From: Clostridium sp. AN503
GTDB taxonomy: Bacteria; Bacillota; Clostridia; Lachnospirales; Lachnospiraceae
DNA length: 64,000 nucleotides
NCBI RefSeq assembly: GCF_040719375.1
Contig: NZ_JBFDTP010000002.1
Location: 1,364,001 to 1,428,000 of the forward strand
Direction of reading: 5' to 3'
Numbering within the stretch: position 1 is the stretch's first letter; each line of letters opens with the position of its first letter. Both the position numbers and the translations under genes were made by a program. Shown one piece after another: positions 51,592 to 60,451 of the stretch. A model generated the notes under the pieces. That model saw only the letters and a program-made list of their open reading frames with translations. It was not told the origin of the DNA and ran no database searches.

Positions 51592-52995
51592 ATGGAGCAG
51601 ATGACGGTAAATGACATTGTAAAGGCGACAGGCGGACGCCTGTTATGCGGGGACGGCAGTATGCCCCTGGTACATATCAGTATTGATTCCCGCAATATGA
51701 AGGGGCAGGATCTGTTTGTTCCCATCGTAGGAGAAAAGGTGGACGCCCATCGTTTTATAGAACAGGCGTTTTCCGTCGGAGCCGTGGCGACCCTGACCAG
51801 CGAACATGATTCCATGGAGGATACCCGTCCATGGGTCCGGGTGGAGGATACGAAAAAAGCCCTTCAGGATATCGGGGCATATTATAGGGCCAGGCTGCAG
51901 CTGCCTTTGGTGGGGATCACGGGAAGCGTGGGGAAGACCACCACAAGGGAGATGATCGCCGCGGCGCTTTCCGCCCGCTACCGGGTGTATAAGACGCCGG
52001 GCAATTCCAACAGCCAGGTGGGTGTGCCGATCACCTTATCGGAGATCACTTCGGAGGATGAGATCGGCGTGCTGGAGCTGGGGATGAGCATGCCTGGAGA
52101 ACTGACTGTTATTGCAAAGCTGGCGAAGGTGGACATGGCGGTGATCACCAATGTTGGGGTTACCCATATTGAACAGCTTGGAAGCCAGGAGAATATTTAC
52201 CGGGAAAAGATGACGATCCAGGACGGCTTGAAGGACGGCGGCGTGCTCTTCTTAAACGGAGACGACCCGATGCTCAAAACAACCTGTGCAAAGGATGGCT
52301 GCCGGACTGTGTATTACGGGACCGGGGACAACAGCAGTTACCGGGCTGAGGATATCCGGATCGAGGACGGTTTCCCGGTCTTTACCGCTGTCTGCGGGGA
52401 GAAAGAGATACGGATCCCGGTGCGCCTTGGGATCATGGGAAGGCACAATGTGCTCAATGCCATGGTAGCGCTTGCTGTGGCAGATGAAAATGGGATCCCG
52501 CTCGATGCTGCGGCAAGAATGCTGGAGGAATTTACCGGATTTCAGAACCGGCAGCAGACTTATGAGCGAGACGGCGTCACGATCATCGACGATACCTACA
52601 ATGCCAGCCCGGTATCTATGAAGGCGGGGCTGGAGGTGCTGGCGTCCATGAAGCAGGCAGAGCGCCGGATCGCGGTGCTGGCTGACATGAAGGAGCTGGG
52701 GCCGGATGCTCCGAAGTTTCATCGGGAGATCGGCGTCTGGATGGCGGAACATCCGGTGGATGTGCTGTTTACGCTGGGGGAGCTTGCCCTGGAGATCGAG
52801 TCGGGGCTTCGTGAGAGCGGTGGCCTGTGCGGCGGTATTTATTTTGATCATTTTGAGGCGGAGGACCGGGACGGACTTTATAAGGCCCTTATGGATACCT
52901 TGAAACCGGGGGACTGTGTGCTCTTAAAAGGCTCCAACAGCATGAAGCTGGGCGAGGTGGCGGCGCGCCTGATCCATCCGGGCAAAGAAACGTAA
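51592..52995 (+). CDS. murF: UDP-MurNAc-tripeptide:D-Ala-D-Ala ligase
   Basis: A 467-residue Mur ligase that adds D-Ala-D-Ala to finish the UDP-MurNAc-pentapeptide. GITGSVGKTTTREMIAAAL is the P-loop, followed by TPGNSNSQVGVP, ELGMSMPGELTVI and IIDDTYNASPVSMKAGL, all typical of MurF. It follows murE, as is common. The ribosome site is weak (AAAGAG about ten bases before the ATG), which may keep its level low or imply coupling. Next comes priA, 34 bases on. Confidence 0.95.
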   Translation: MEQMTVNDIVKATGGRLLCGDGSMPLVHISIDSRNMKGQDLFVPIVGEKVDAHRFIEQAFSVGAVATLTSEHDSMEDTRPWVRVEDTKKALQDIGAYYRARLQLPLVGITGSVGKTTTREMIAAALSARYRVYKTPGNSNSQVGVPITLSEITSEDEIGVLELGMSMPGELTVIAKLAKVDMAVITNVGVTHIEQLGSQENIYREKMTIQDGLKDGGVLFLNGDDPMLKTTCAKDGCRTVYYGTGDNSSYRAEDIRIEDGFPVFTAVCGEKEIRIPVRLGIMGRHNVLNAMVALAVADENGIPLDAAARMLEEFTGFQNRQQTYERDGVTIIDDTYNASPVSMKAGLEVLASMKQAERRIAVLADMKELGPDAPKFHREIGVWMAEHPVDVLFTLGELALEIESGLRESGGLCGGIYFDHFEAEDRDGLYKALMDTLKPGDCVLLKGSNSMKLGEVAARLIHPGKET

Positions 52996-53029
52996 CTGAG
53001 ACAAGGAAAAGTGACAGACAGGTGAGTGT

Positions 53030-55087
53030 ATGGCAGAACAGTATGCCAGTATTATTATAGATATTTCCCATGAAAACGTGGACCGTGTGTTCCAGTACCG
53101 GATTCCCGAGGAGCTTTTATCGGAGATCCGGATCGGAGTGCAGGTCTGCGTTCCTTTTGGTTCAGGAAACCGCACCAGAAAAGGATATGTGGTGGATATA
53201 ACGGAAAAACCGGATTATGATGTCTCTAAGATCAAGGAGATCGCAGGGATTGTATCGGGGAGCGTGACGGCAGGGTCCCAGCTGATCGAGCTGGCCTGGT
53301 GGATGAAGGAGCAGTACGGCTCCACTATGAACCAGGCTTTAAAAACGGTGCTTCCGGTCAAACAGAAGGTAAAGGCCCGCAACAAACAGGTCGTTACGTC
53401 CATGCTGGGTGAGGACGCGGTGTTTGGCGGGCTCGCCGGGGCGGCAGCGGAAACAGCGGAGCAGCAGAGCGCTCCGGGCGTCCTGCTCAACGAAGAACAG
53501 CGTGAGATCGCGGACCGTTTTTGTGCAGATTATGATCACGGGGACCGGGTTCCTTATCTGCTCCACGGCATCACCGGAAGCGGCAAGACGGAGGTCTACA
53601 TGGCGATGATCGACCATGTTCTTGCAGAAGGAAAACAGGTCATCGTCCTGATTCCGGAGATCGCCCTGACCTATCAGACGGTCATGCGGTTTTACCGCCG
53701 CTTTGGGAAACGGATCTGCGTGATGCATTCCCGGCTCTCGGCGGGAGAGCGCTGCGACCAGTTTGAGCGGGCGAAGCGGGGAGAGACGGACATCATGATC
53801 GGTGCCCGGTCCGCCCTGTTTACACCGTTTTCCAACCTGGGCCTGATCATCATGGACGAGGAGCATGAGGGGGCTTACAAGAGCGAGGTGACGCCCCGGT
53901 ATCACGCCAGGGAAGTGGCGGAGAAGCTGGCCCAGATGAACCATGCGGCCTTTGTCATGGGGTCTGCCACCCCTTCTCTGGAGGCTTATAACAAGGCGAA
54001 GGCAGGGATCTACCGGCTGTTTGCCCTGAGGCAGAGGGCAGGAAGCGGGAGCAGCCTGGCTGCGGTGGAGGTGGTGGATCTGCGGCGGGAGATGCAGGCC
54101 GGGAACAAATCCATATTCAGCGGGCGGATGCAGGTACTGATCGCGGACAGGCTTGAAAAGAAGGAGCAGGTCATGCTGTTCATGAACCGCAGGGGCTATT
54201 CCAGCTTTGTATCCTGCCGTGCCTGCGGGGAGGCGATGAAATGCCCCCACTGCGACGTGTCTTTGACGCTGCATAACCGCAGCCGGCTGGTGTGCCATTA
54301 CTGCGGCTATACGATTCCGATGCCGAAGACCTGCCCGGAATGCGGTTCTCCGTATCTGGCGGGTTTTGGGATCGGAACTCAGAAGATCGAGGAGATGGCG
54401 GCGCAGATGTTTCCGGAGGCGCGGATCCTGAGGATGGATCTGGATACCACATCGAAAAAGGGCGGCCACGAGGCCATCCTCTCGGCCTTCTCGAAAGGGG
54501 AGGCGGATATCCTGATCGGTACCCAGATGATCGTAAAAGGCCATGATTTTCCGGGAGTGACCCTGGTGGGAGTCCTGGCGGCGGATGTGTCTTTGTATGC
54601 TCCTGATTACCGCTGCGCGGAGCGGACCTTCCAGCTTCTGGTGCAGGCTGCGGGCCGGGCGGGCCGCGCGGATAAACCGGGCATTGCCGTGATCCAGACT
54701 TATATGCCGGAGCATTACAGCATCCAGGCTGCGGCAGCTCAGGACTACGAGGAGTTTTACCGCCAGGAAATGGGATACCGGAAGCTGATGTCCTACCCGC
54801 CATCCTGCCATATGCTGAGCATCCAGGTGGCGGGAAAGGACGAGGAGCTGACAGCCCATATGATGGACTTGATCCACGGCTCCATATGCCGCAGATTCGG
54901 CGCGCACACGCCTGTGATCGGTCCGGTTCCGGCTCCTGTATACAAAGTTAATGATATTTACAGAAAAATTTTATATATGAAACAGGAAAACTATGATATA
55001 CTAATAAGAATCCAGAAATATGTCCAGGATCGCTGGGACGAGACGGAAAGCTGTAAAAGACTGACCATACAATATGATTTTTCATAA
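53030..55087 (+). CDS. priA: primosomal protein N' (replication restart helicase PriA)
   Basis: A 685-residue 3'-5' superfamily 2 helicase that reloads the replisome at stalled forks. An N-terminal DNA-binding domain is followed by Walker A GITGSGKTEVYM (about 183-194), the DEEH box in IIMDEEHEGAYKS, eight zinc-binding Cys residues (CRACGEAMKCPHC, then CHYCGYTIPMPKTCPECG), and helicase motifs V/VI (GTQMIVKGHDF; QAAGRAGRADKPG). The start has a weak site, GACAGGTGAG. It begins the conserved priA-def-fmt-yugP-rsmB-rlmN-stp-prkC-rsgA-rpe run. Confidence 0.96.
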   Translation: MAEQYASIIIDISHENVDRVFQYRIPEELLSEIRIGVQVCVPFGSGNRTRKGYVVDITEKPDYDVSKIKEIAGIVSGSVTAGSQLIELAWWMKEQYGSTMNQALKTVLPVKQKVKARNKQVVTSMLGEDAVFGGLAGAAAETAEQQSAPGVLLNEEQREIADRFCADYDHGDRVPYLLHGITGSGKTEVYMAMIDHVLAEGKQVIVLIPEIALTYQTVMRFYRRFGKRICVMHSRLSAGERCDQFERAKRGETDIMIGARSALFTPFSNLGLIIMDEEHEGAYKSEVTPRYHAREVAEKLAQMNHAAFVMGSATPSLEAYNKAKAGIYRLFALRQRAGSGSSLAAVEVVDLRREMQAGNKSIFSGRMQVLIADRLEKKEQVMLFMNRRGYSSFVSCRACGEAMKCPHCDVSLTLHNRSRLVCHYCGYTIPMPKTCPECGSPYLAGFGIGTQKIEEMAAQMFPEARILRMDLDTTSKKGGHEAILSAFSKGEADILIGTQMIVKGHDFPGVTLVGVLAADVSLYAPDYRCAERTFQLLVQAAGRAGRADKPGIAVIQTYMPEHYSIQAAAAQDYEEFYRQEMGYRKLMSYPPSCHMLSIQVAGKDEELTAHMMDLIHGSICRRFGAHTPVIGPVPAPVYKVNDIYRKILYMKQENYDILIRIQKYVQDRWDETESCKRLTIQYDFS

Positions 55088-55118
55088 AGATAAGAGAAAG
55101 GAAGCAGGACGAGAAAAG

Positions 55119-55598
55119 ATGGCAATCAGACAGGTTAGAACCATAGGGGACGAGATTTTGACAAAAGAATGCAAGCCGGTAAAGGAGGTTACTCCGCGCA
55201 TCCGGGAACTGATCGAGGATATGTTTGAGACCATGTATGAGTCCAACGGCGTAGGACTTGCGGCGCCGCAGGTAGGGATCTTAAAGCAGATCGTGGTCAT
55301 GGACGTGGACGGGGAGAACCAGTATGTGCTGATCAACCCGGAGATCCTTGAGGAGAGCGGCAGCCAGACCGGACCGGAAGGGTGCTTAAGCGTGCCGGGC
55401 AAGTCCGGTACCGTGACCCGGCCGAACTATGTGAAGGTCCGCGCCTTTGATGAGAATATGGAAGAGTATGAGCTGGAGGGAGAAGAACTCCTGGCCAGAT
55501 GTATCTGCCACGAGTGCGCTCATCTCCATGGACAGCTCTATGTGGATCTGGTGGAAGGCGAGCTGACGGATGTGAGCGCCGATTTTGAGGAGGAGTAA
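55119..55598 (+). CDS. def: peptide deformylase
   Basis: A 159-residue metalloenzyme that removes the formyl group from new proteins. All three motifs are present: GVGLAAPQVG, EGCLSVPG with the metal-binding Cys, and HECAH, in which the two His bind iron and Glu is catalytic. I use the ATG at 55119 (AGGA ten bases upstream); the open frame from 55074 would overlap priA and add 15 residues without a ribosome site. It is next to fmt, so formylation and deformylation are encoded together. Confidence 0.95.
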   Translation: MAIRQVRTIGDEILTKECKPVKEVTPRIRELIEDMFETMYESNGVGLAAPQVGILKQIVVMDVDGENQYVLINPEILEESGSQTGPEGCLSVPGKSGTVTRPNYVKVRAFDENMEEYELEGEELLARCICHECAHLHGQLYVDLVEGELTDVSADFEEE

Positions 55599-55606
55599 AC
55601 AGGACT

Positions 55607-56587
55607 ATGAGGATTATTTTTATGGGAACGCCGGATTTTTCGGTGCCGACTCTTGAGAGCCTGATCCAGTCCCGCCATCAGGTGATCGGCGTGGTGACCC
55701 AGCCGGATAAGCCGAAGGGACGGGGGAAGGAGATATCCATGTCCCCAGTCAAGGAGACGGCGCAAAAGCACCATATCCCGGTCTATCAGCCGGTGCGCGC
55801 CAGGGAGAGTTCTTTTGTGGAAGAGATGCGCTCTTTGGAGCCGGATGTGATGGTCGTCATTGCGTTTGGGCAGATATTATCCAGGGAATTTCTTGAGATT
55901 CCCAAATACGGATGCATCAACATTCATGCATCCCTGCTGCCGGCATACCGCGGCGCAGCCCCGATCCAGTGGGCAGTGATCAATGGGGACAAGGAGACCG
56001 GGCTCACGACCCAGATGATGGATGTGGGGATCGATACCGGTGATATCCTGGAGACGGTTGTGGTCCCCTTAGACGAGAAAGAGACGGGAGGAAGCCTGTT
56101 TGACCGTTTGAGCCTGCTGGGAGGGGATCTGATCCTTACCACACTGGACAAGCTGGAGAACGGGACTCTTGTAAGGACCCCGCAGGACCATGAAAAAGCG
56201 ACTCATGTGAAGAAGATTCCCAAGTCCATGGGAGAGATAGACTGGACCATGGACGCGGTTTCCATAGAACGCCTGATCCGGGGCCTGAATCCCTGGCCCA
56301 GCGCATATACACATTGGAATGGGAAGATGTTAAAGATCTGGGAAGCCGATGTGATCCCTGAGAGCGGGGAGGCTGCTGACGGACTGTCACAGGGCGGCGA
56401 CGCTGCCCGTGCAGCGGAATGCGGCCGGGTTTTAGAGGCGGCAGGCGATTCCCTTAAGATCCAGACCGGGAACGGTATTTTAAAGATCAACTCCCTTCAG
56501 CTTGAAGGCAAGAAACGGATGGATACGGCGGCGTTTCTCCGGGGATATCCCGTGGAACCAGGCTGTATGATGGAAAGGAGCGAGTAA
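55607..56587 (+). CDS. fmt: methionyl-tRNA formyltransferase
   Basis: A 326-residue enzyme that uses 10-formyl-THF to formylate initiator Met-tRNA. MRIIFMGTPDFSVPTLESL opens the Rossmann domain, HASLLPAYRGAAPIQWAV is the substrate loop (SLLPxYRG) and the C-terminal OB-like domain follows from about residue 210. A short extra segment (about 255-285; ESGEAADGLSQGGDAARAAE) is Ala/Gly-rich and looks like an insertion in the C-terminal domain. It starts nine bases after def, and yugP starts two bases after it. Confidence 0.95.
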   Translation: MRIIFMGTPDFSVPTLESLIQSRHQVIGVVTQPDKPKGRGKEISMSPVKETAQKHHIPVYQPVRARESSFVEEMRSLEPDVMVVIAFGQILSREFLEIPKYGCINIHASLLPAYRGAAPIQWAVINGDKETGLTTQMMDVGIDTGDILETVVVPLDEKETGGSLFDRLSLLGGDLILTTLDKLENGTLVRTPQDHEKATHVKKIPKSMGEIDWTMDAVSIERLIRGLNPWPSAYTHWNGKMLKIWEADVIPESGEAADGLSQGGDAARAAECGRVLEAAGDSLKIQTGNGILKINSLQLEGKKRMDTAAFLRGYPVEPGCMMERSE

Positions 56588-56589
56588 CG

Positions 56590-57294
56590 ATGTACGGATA
56601 TATGCCATTTTATTATGATCCGACGATGATCCTGGTGATCATCGGAGCAGTATTGTCTATGTGGGCGTCCTCCCGCGTGAACAGCACCTTCAGGAAATAT
56701 TCCCAGGTGCGCAGTATGACCGGCATGACCGGAGCGGAGGCTGCCAAAAGGATCCTGAATTCCCAGGGGATCTTTGATGTGACGGTACAGCCGGTCAGAG
56801 GCCAGCTCACCGATCACTATGACCCCAGGACCAAGACCGTGAATTTATCGGAGGCGGTGTACGGACAGACCTCTGTGGCGGCGGTCGGTGTTGCGGCACA
56901 TGAGTGCGGCCATGCGATCCAGGACAATGTGGGCTATACGCCCCTGCGCCTCCGCGCGGCGTTTGTCCCAGTGGCGAACCTGGGAAGCCGGATGGCGATG
57001 CCTCTGATCCTGATCGGATTTTTCTTGAGCCTCGGGCCGTTTATTGAGGTTGGGATCTGGATGTTTGTGCTGGCGGTGCTGTTTCAAGTGATCACTCTGC
57101 CAGTGGAGTTTAACGCATCCTCCCGAGCGGTAAAGCTGCTGGATCAGGTCGGGATTTTACAGGGACAAGAAGTGGACGGCACGAAAAAGGTGCTGGGGGC
57201 TGCGGCGCTCACCTATGTGGCGGCGGTGGCGGCGTCCGTGCTTCAGCTTTTGCGTCTGGTGCTTTTATTTGGAGGACGCAGGAACAATGACTAA
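56590..57294 (+). CDS. YugP-type zinc metallopeptidase, membrane-bound
   Basis: A 234-residue membrane protein with an N-terminal helix, a HECGH zinc motif in VAAHECGHAIQDN (about residues 100-112) and two or three helices after it. This is the YugP/neutral zinc metallopeptidase family, found in the same position near fmt and rsmB in many Firmicutes. The N-terminal YMPFYYDPTMILVIIGAVLS and RVNSTFRKYSQVRS are typical. Its 3' end overlaps rsmB by eight bases. The substrate is unknown; membrane protein quality control is a possibility. Confidence 0.88.
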   Translation: MYGYMPFYYDPTMILVIIGAVLSMWASSRVNSTFRKYSQVRSMTGMTGAEAAKRILNSQGIFDVTVQPVRGQLTDHYDPRTKTVNLSEAVYGQTSVAAVGVAAHECGHAIQDNVGYTPLRLRAAFVPVANLGSRMAMPLILIGFFLSLGPFIEVGIWMFVLAVLFQVITLPVEFNASSRAVKLLDQVGILQGQEVDGTKKVLGAAALTYVAAVAASVLQLLRLVLLFGGRRNND

Positions 57295-58618
57295 ACCTAC
57301 CCAGAGCCGCGAGCTGATCCTGGATATCCTGATGGAGATCCTGGAAAATGGCGGCTACAGCCATATTATCCTGCGGCAGGCACTGGAGAAATACCAGTAT
57401 CTGGAGAAACAGGACCGGGCCCTTATCACCCGCGTGGTGGAGGGGACGATCGAGTACCGCTTAACGATCGATGCGGTGATCGATGCATGTTCCAAGACCA
57501 AAGTGGAGAGGATGAAGCCCATCATTCGCACGATCCTGCGGATGTCTGTCTATCAGATCATCTGGATGGACCGGATTCCGGACAGCGCTGTCTGCAACGA
57601 GGCGGTAAAGCTGGCTGAAAAGCGCCGGTTTGTAGGGCTGAAGGGTTTTGTGAACGGCGTACTGCGCACCATCTCCCGTAGAAAAGAAGAGTTTGTATTC
57701 CCGGACTGGTCCAGACGGTATTCCATGCCGGACTGGCTGATCGAGCTGTGGAAGAAACAGTATCCGGCAGAGACGGTGGAAGGAATGCTGAAAGCCTTTT
57801 TACAGGATATGCCTACTACGGTGCGGTGCAATTTAGACCGGGCGTCGATGGAGGAGATTGAAACCAGTCTTAAGAGCCAGAATGTGGATGTGGCGGCGAG
57901 TCCGTTATCTTCCAATGCGCTTTTGATCTCCCACTATGATTATCTGGAGAGCCTGGAGGCGTTTGGGAACGGATGGATCCAGGTGCAGGACGTCAGTTCT
58001 TCTTTTGTGGGAGACGTGGCGGACCCCCAGCCGGGAGATATGGTTTTAGACGTATGCGGCGCGCCCGGCGGGAAGAGCCTGCACATTGCGGACCGGTTAA
58101 AAGGAACCGGGCTGGTGGTGGTCCGGGATCTGTCGGAGCAGAAGATCCGCATGGTCGAGGACAATATGGAGCGGACCGGTTTTACCAATATGCGGGCGGA
58201 GGTGTGGGATGCCCTGGAGTTTGATCCGGAGTGGGAGGGTCGTGCGGACATTGTTATCGCGGATCTGCCCTGTTCCGGTCTTGGGATCATCGGCAAGAAG
58301 CCGGATATCAAGTATCAGGTGACGGAGGAGAAGCTTAAGGCCCTGGCGGAGCTTCAAAAGGAGATCCTGTCTGTGGTATCCCGCTATGTGAAACCGGGGG
58401 GAAAGCTGATCTACAGTACCTGTACCATTGACCGGCTGGAGAATGAGGACCAGAGGGAGTGGTTTTTATCCCGTTTTCCTTTTGAGAGCAGCCCGATCGA
58501 CGGGATGCTGGGGGATGCGGTCAGGGAAGATACCATGAAGGACGGCTATGTACAGCTGGTCCCGGGACGTTATCCCTGCGACGGCTTCTTTATTGCTGCG
58601 TTTAAAAGAGTGCAGTAG
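57287..58618 (+). CDS. rsmB: 16S rRNA (cytosine-967-C5)-methyltransferase
   Basis: A 443-residue SAM-dependent RNA methyltransferase. The N-terminal NusB-like domain (about 1-140; LILDILMEILENGGYS, DRALITRVVEGTIEYR) binds RNA. The Rossmann domain has VLDVCGAPGGKSLHIADRL for SAM, DLPCSGLG with one catalytic Cys and YSTCTIDRLENE with the other. I start it at the ATG at 57287, ten bases after GGAGGA, which overlaps the yugP end; the longer frame from 57215 is not supported. Confidence 0.93.
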   Translation: MTKPTQSRELILDILMEILENGGYSHIILRQALEKYQYLEKQDRALITRVVEGTIEYRLTIDAVIDACSKTKVERMKPIIRTILRMSVYQIIWMDRIPDSAVCNEAVKLAEKRRFVGLKGFVNGVLRTISRRKEEFVFPDWSRRYSMPDWLIELWKKQYPAETVEGMLKAFLQDMPTTVRCNLDRASMEEIETSLKSQNVDVAASPLSSNALLISHYDYLESLEAFGNGWIQVQDVSSSFVGDVADPQPGDMVLDVCGAPGGKSLHIADRLKGTGLVVVRDLSEQKIRMVEDNMERTGFTNMRAEVWDALEFDPEWEGRADIVIADLPCSGLGIIGKKPDIKYQVTEEKLKALAELQKEILSVVSRYVKPGGKLIYSTCTIDRLENEDQREWFLSRFPFESSPIDGMLGDAVREDTMKDGYVQLVPGRYPCDGFFIAAFKRVQ

Positions 58619-58651
58619 AGAGCGGAGTATCATAGGATTGGACGAAAAAAG

Positions 58652-59701
58652 ATGGAAAAGAAAGATATCAAATCCCTTTACTTAACGGAACTGGAGCAGG
58701 AGATCCGGGAGATGGGGGATAAGCCTTTTCGGGCGAAACAGATTTACCAGTGGCTCCATGAGAAGCTGGTGACGGACTTTGAAGAGATGAGCAACCTCTC
58801 CAAAGGACTGCGGGAGCAGCTTAAGGAACGGTTTGAGCTCACGGCGCTGTCTGTGGTTGATGTGAAGCAGTCCCAGATCGACGGGACCAGAAAGTATCTG
58901 TTCCGGCTTTCGGACGGCAATGTGATCGAGAGTGTGTGGATGCAGTATCATCACGGCAATTCCGTGTGCATTTCCTCTCAGGTGGGCTGCCGGATGGGCT
59001 GCCGTTTCTGCGCCTCCACCTTAGACGGGCTGGAGCGGAATTTAACGGCGGCGGAGATGCTGGATCAGATCTACCGGATCCAGACCCTTACGGGGGAACG
59101 GGTATCCAATGTGGTCATCATGGGTTCCGGGGAACCGATGGACAATTACGACAACGTGGTCCGGTTTGTGAGGCTGATCTCCGGGGAGCAGGGTTTAAAT
59201 ATCAGCCAGAGGAATATTACGGTCTCTACCTGCGGCCTGGTGCCGGAGATGCGGAAGCTGGCGGAGGAGGATCTGCAGATCACCCTTGCCTTATCCCTCC
59301 ATGCGCCAAATGATGAGGTGAGGAGATCGCTGATGCCCATAGCAAGGCGTTATGCCCTTTCCGATGTGCTGGATGCATGCCGCTATTACTTTGAGCGGAC
59401 TGGGCGGCGTATGACCTTTGAGTACAGCCTGGTGAGCGGAGTCAACGATAACTTAAGCGAGGCGAAGGCACTGGCTGCGCTTTTAAAGGATATGCACGGG
59501 CATGTGAACCTGATCCCGGTCAATCCGATCAAGGAGCGGGATTATGTCCAGTCCGGACAGAAGGCAATCCAGGAATTTAAGAATTATCTTGAAAAAAATG
59601 GAATAAATGTTACCATAAGAAGGGAAATGGGCCGGGATATTAACGGGGCCTGCGGACAGCTCAGAAAGAGTTTCCTGGATGATGAGAGAAAAGGAGGTTG
59701 A
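58652..59701 (+). CDS. rlmN: 23S rRNA/tRNA adenine-C2 methyltransferase, radical SAM
   Basis: A 349-residue radical SAM enzyme methylating A2503 of 23S rRNA and A37 of some tRNAs. The 4Fe-4S site CRMGCRFCAS lies near residues 112-121. FRAKQIYQWLHEKLV is the N-terminal domain, MGSGEPMDNYDNVV binds SAM, and the Cys in the C-terminal NGACGQLR forms the mechanistic methyl-Cys/thiyl pair with an upstream Cys. It follows rsmB by 33 bases and belongs to the translation-linked operon. Confidence 0.95.
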   Translation: MEKKDIKSLYLTELEQEIREMGDKPFRAKQIYQWLHEKLVTDFEEMSNLSKGLREQLKERFELTALSVVDVKQSQIDGTRKYLFRLSDGNVIESVWMQYHHGNSVCISSQVGCRMGCRFCASTLDGLERNLTAAEMLDQIYRIQTLTGERVSNVVIMGSGEPMDNYDNVVRFVRLISGEQGLNISQRNITVSTCGLVPEMRKLAEEDLQITLALSLHAPNDEVRRSLMPIARRYALSDVLDACRYYFERTGRRMTFEYSLVSGVNDNLSEAKALAALLKDMHGHVNLIPVNPIKERDYVQSGQKAIQEFKNYLEKNGINVTIRREMGRDINGACGQLRKSFLDDERKGG

Positions 59702-59707
59702 GGGAAG

Positions 59708-60451
59708 ATGGAAGCCTATGCGCTGACAGATGTGGGATTGAACCGCAGTATGAATCAGGATTATATATTTTCCTCAACGACACCGATTGGGTCACTTGAC
59801 AACCTGTTTATCGTTGCGGATGGTATGGGAGGCCACAAGGCGGGGGATTTTGCGTCCCGGTTTGTGGTGGAGAAGCTGGTGGAGTTCTTTGGGAACAAAT
59901 ACCCGGAAAAGGACGTACACGGCATATTGAAAGAGGGAATCCGGAGAGTAAACCGGGAGCTTTATGAGAAAGCCAGCGAGGACGGGAATCTTCGCGGGAT
60001 GGGCAGCACGCTGGTGCTTGCCACGATCAAGGGCAACGTGCTCTATGTTGCCAATATCGGCGACAGCCGTCTTTATCTTCTGAGAGAAGAATTAGAGCAG
60101 ATTACAAGAGATCATTCTTATGTGGAGGAACTGGTGGCCCTGGGCAAGATGAAGCGGGGCAGCCGGGATTATCTGGAAAAAAAGAATATCATCACCCGTG
60201 CAGTCGGCACGTCCGCGGAGGTGGACACCGATTTATTTGCGCTGAAACTGAAAAGCCGGGATTACATACTGATGTGCTCCGACGGTCTCAGCAATATGGT
60301 GGATGAATTTGAGATAGAGTACATTATCCGTTCTGAAGAAGGACTGGAGATGAAGGCGAAAGGCCTGGTGGATGCAGCGAACCGGGGCGGCGGCAAGGAC
60401 AATATTTCGGTTGTCCTGGTGGAGCCGCAGATAAGTGAGGTGAGCTTATGA
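59708..60451 (+). CDS. stp: PP2C-type Ser/Thr phosphatase
   Basis: A 247-residue PPM/PP2C phosphatase (PrpC/Stp) that reverses phosphorylation by the adjacent kinase. Metal-binding motifs are visible: VADGMGGHKAGDFAS, GSTLVLATI, NIGDSRLYLL, LMCSDGLSNMVD and GGGKDNISVVLVE. It starts six bases after rlmN and overlaps the kinase gene by four bases (ATGA). Together they form the classic Stp/PrkC switch governing growth, wall synthesis and, in spore formers, germination. Confidence 0.95.
   Translation: MEAYALTDVGLNRSMNQDYIFSSTTPIGSLDNLFIVADGMGGHKAGDFASRFVVEKLVEFFGNKYPEKDVHGILKEGIRRVNRELYEKASEDGNLRGMGSTLVLATIKGNVLYVANIGDSRLYLLREELEQITRDHSYVEELVALGKMKRGSRDYLEKKNIITRAVGTSAEVDTDLFALKLKSRDYILMCSDGLSNMVDEFEIEYIIRSEEGLEMKAKGLVDAANRGGGKDNISVVLVEPQISEVSL

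Noticed and set aside
53339..54907. Minus-strand open frame of 522 codons opposite priA
   Set aside because: It mirrors the codon bias of priA, has no ribosome site and its translation (His/Arg/Gln-rich) resembles no protein family.
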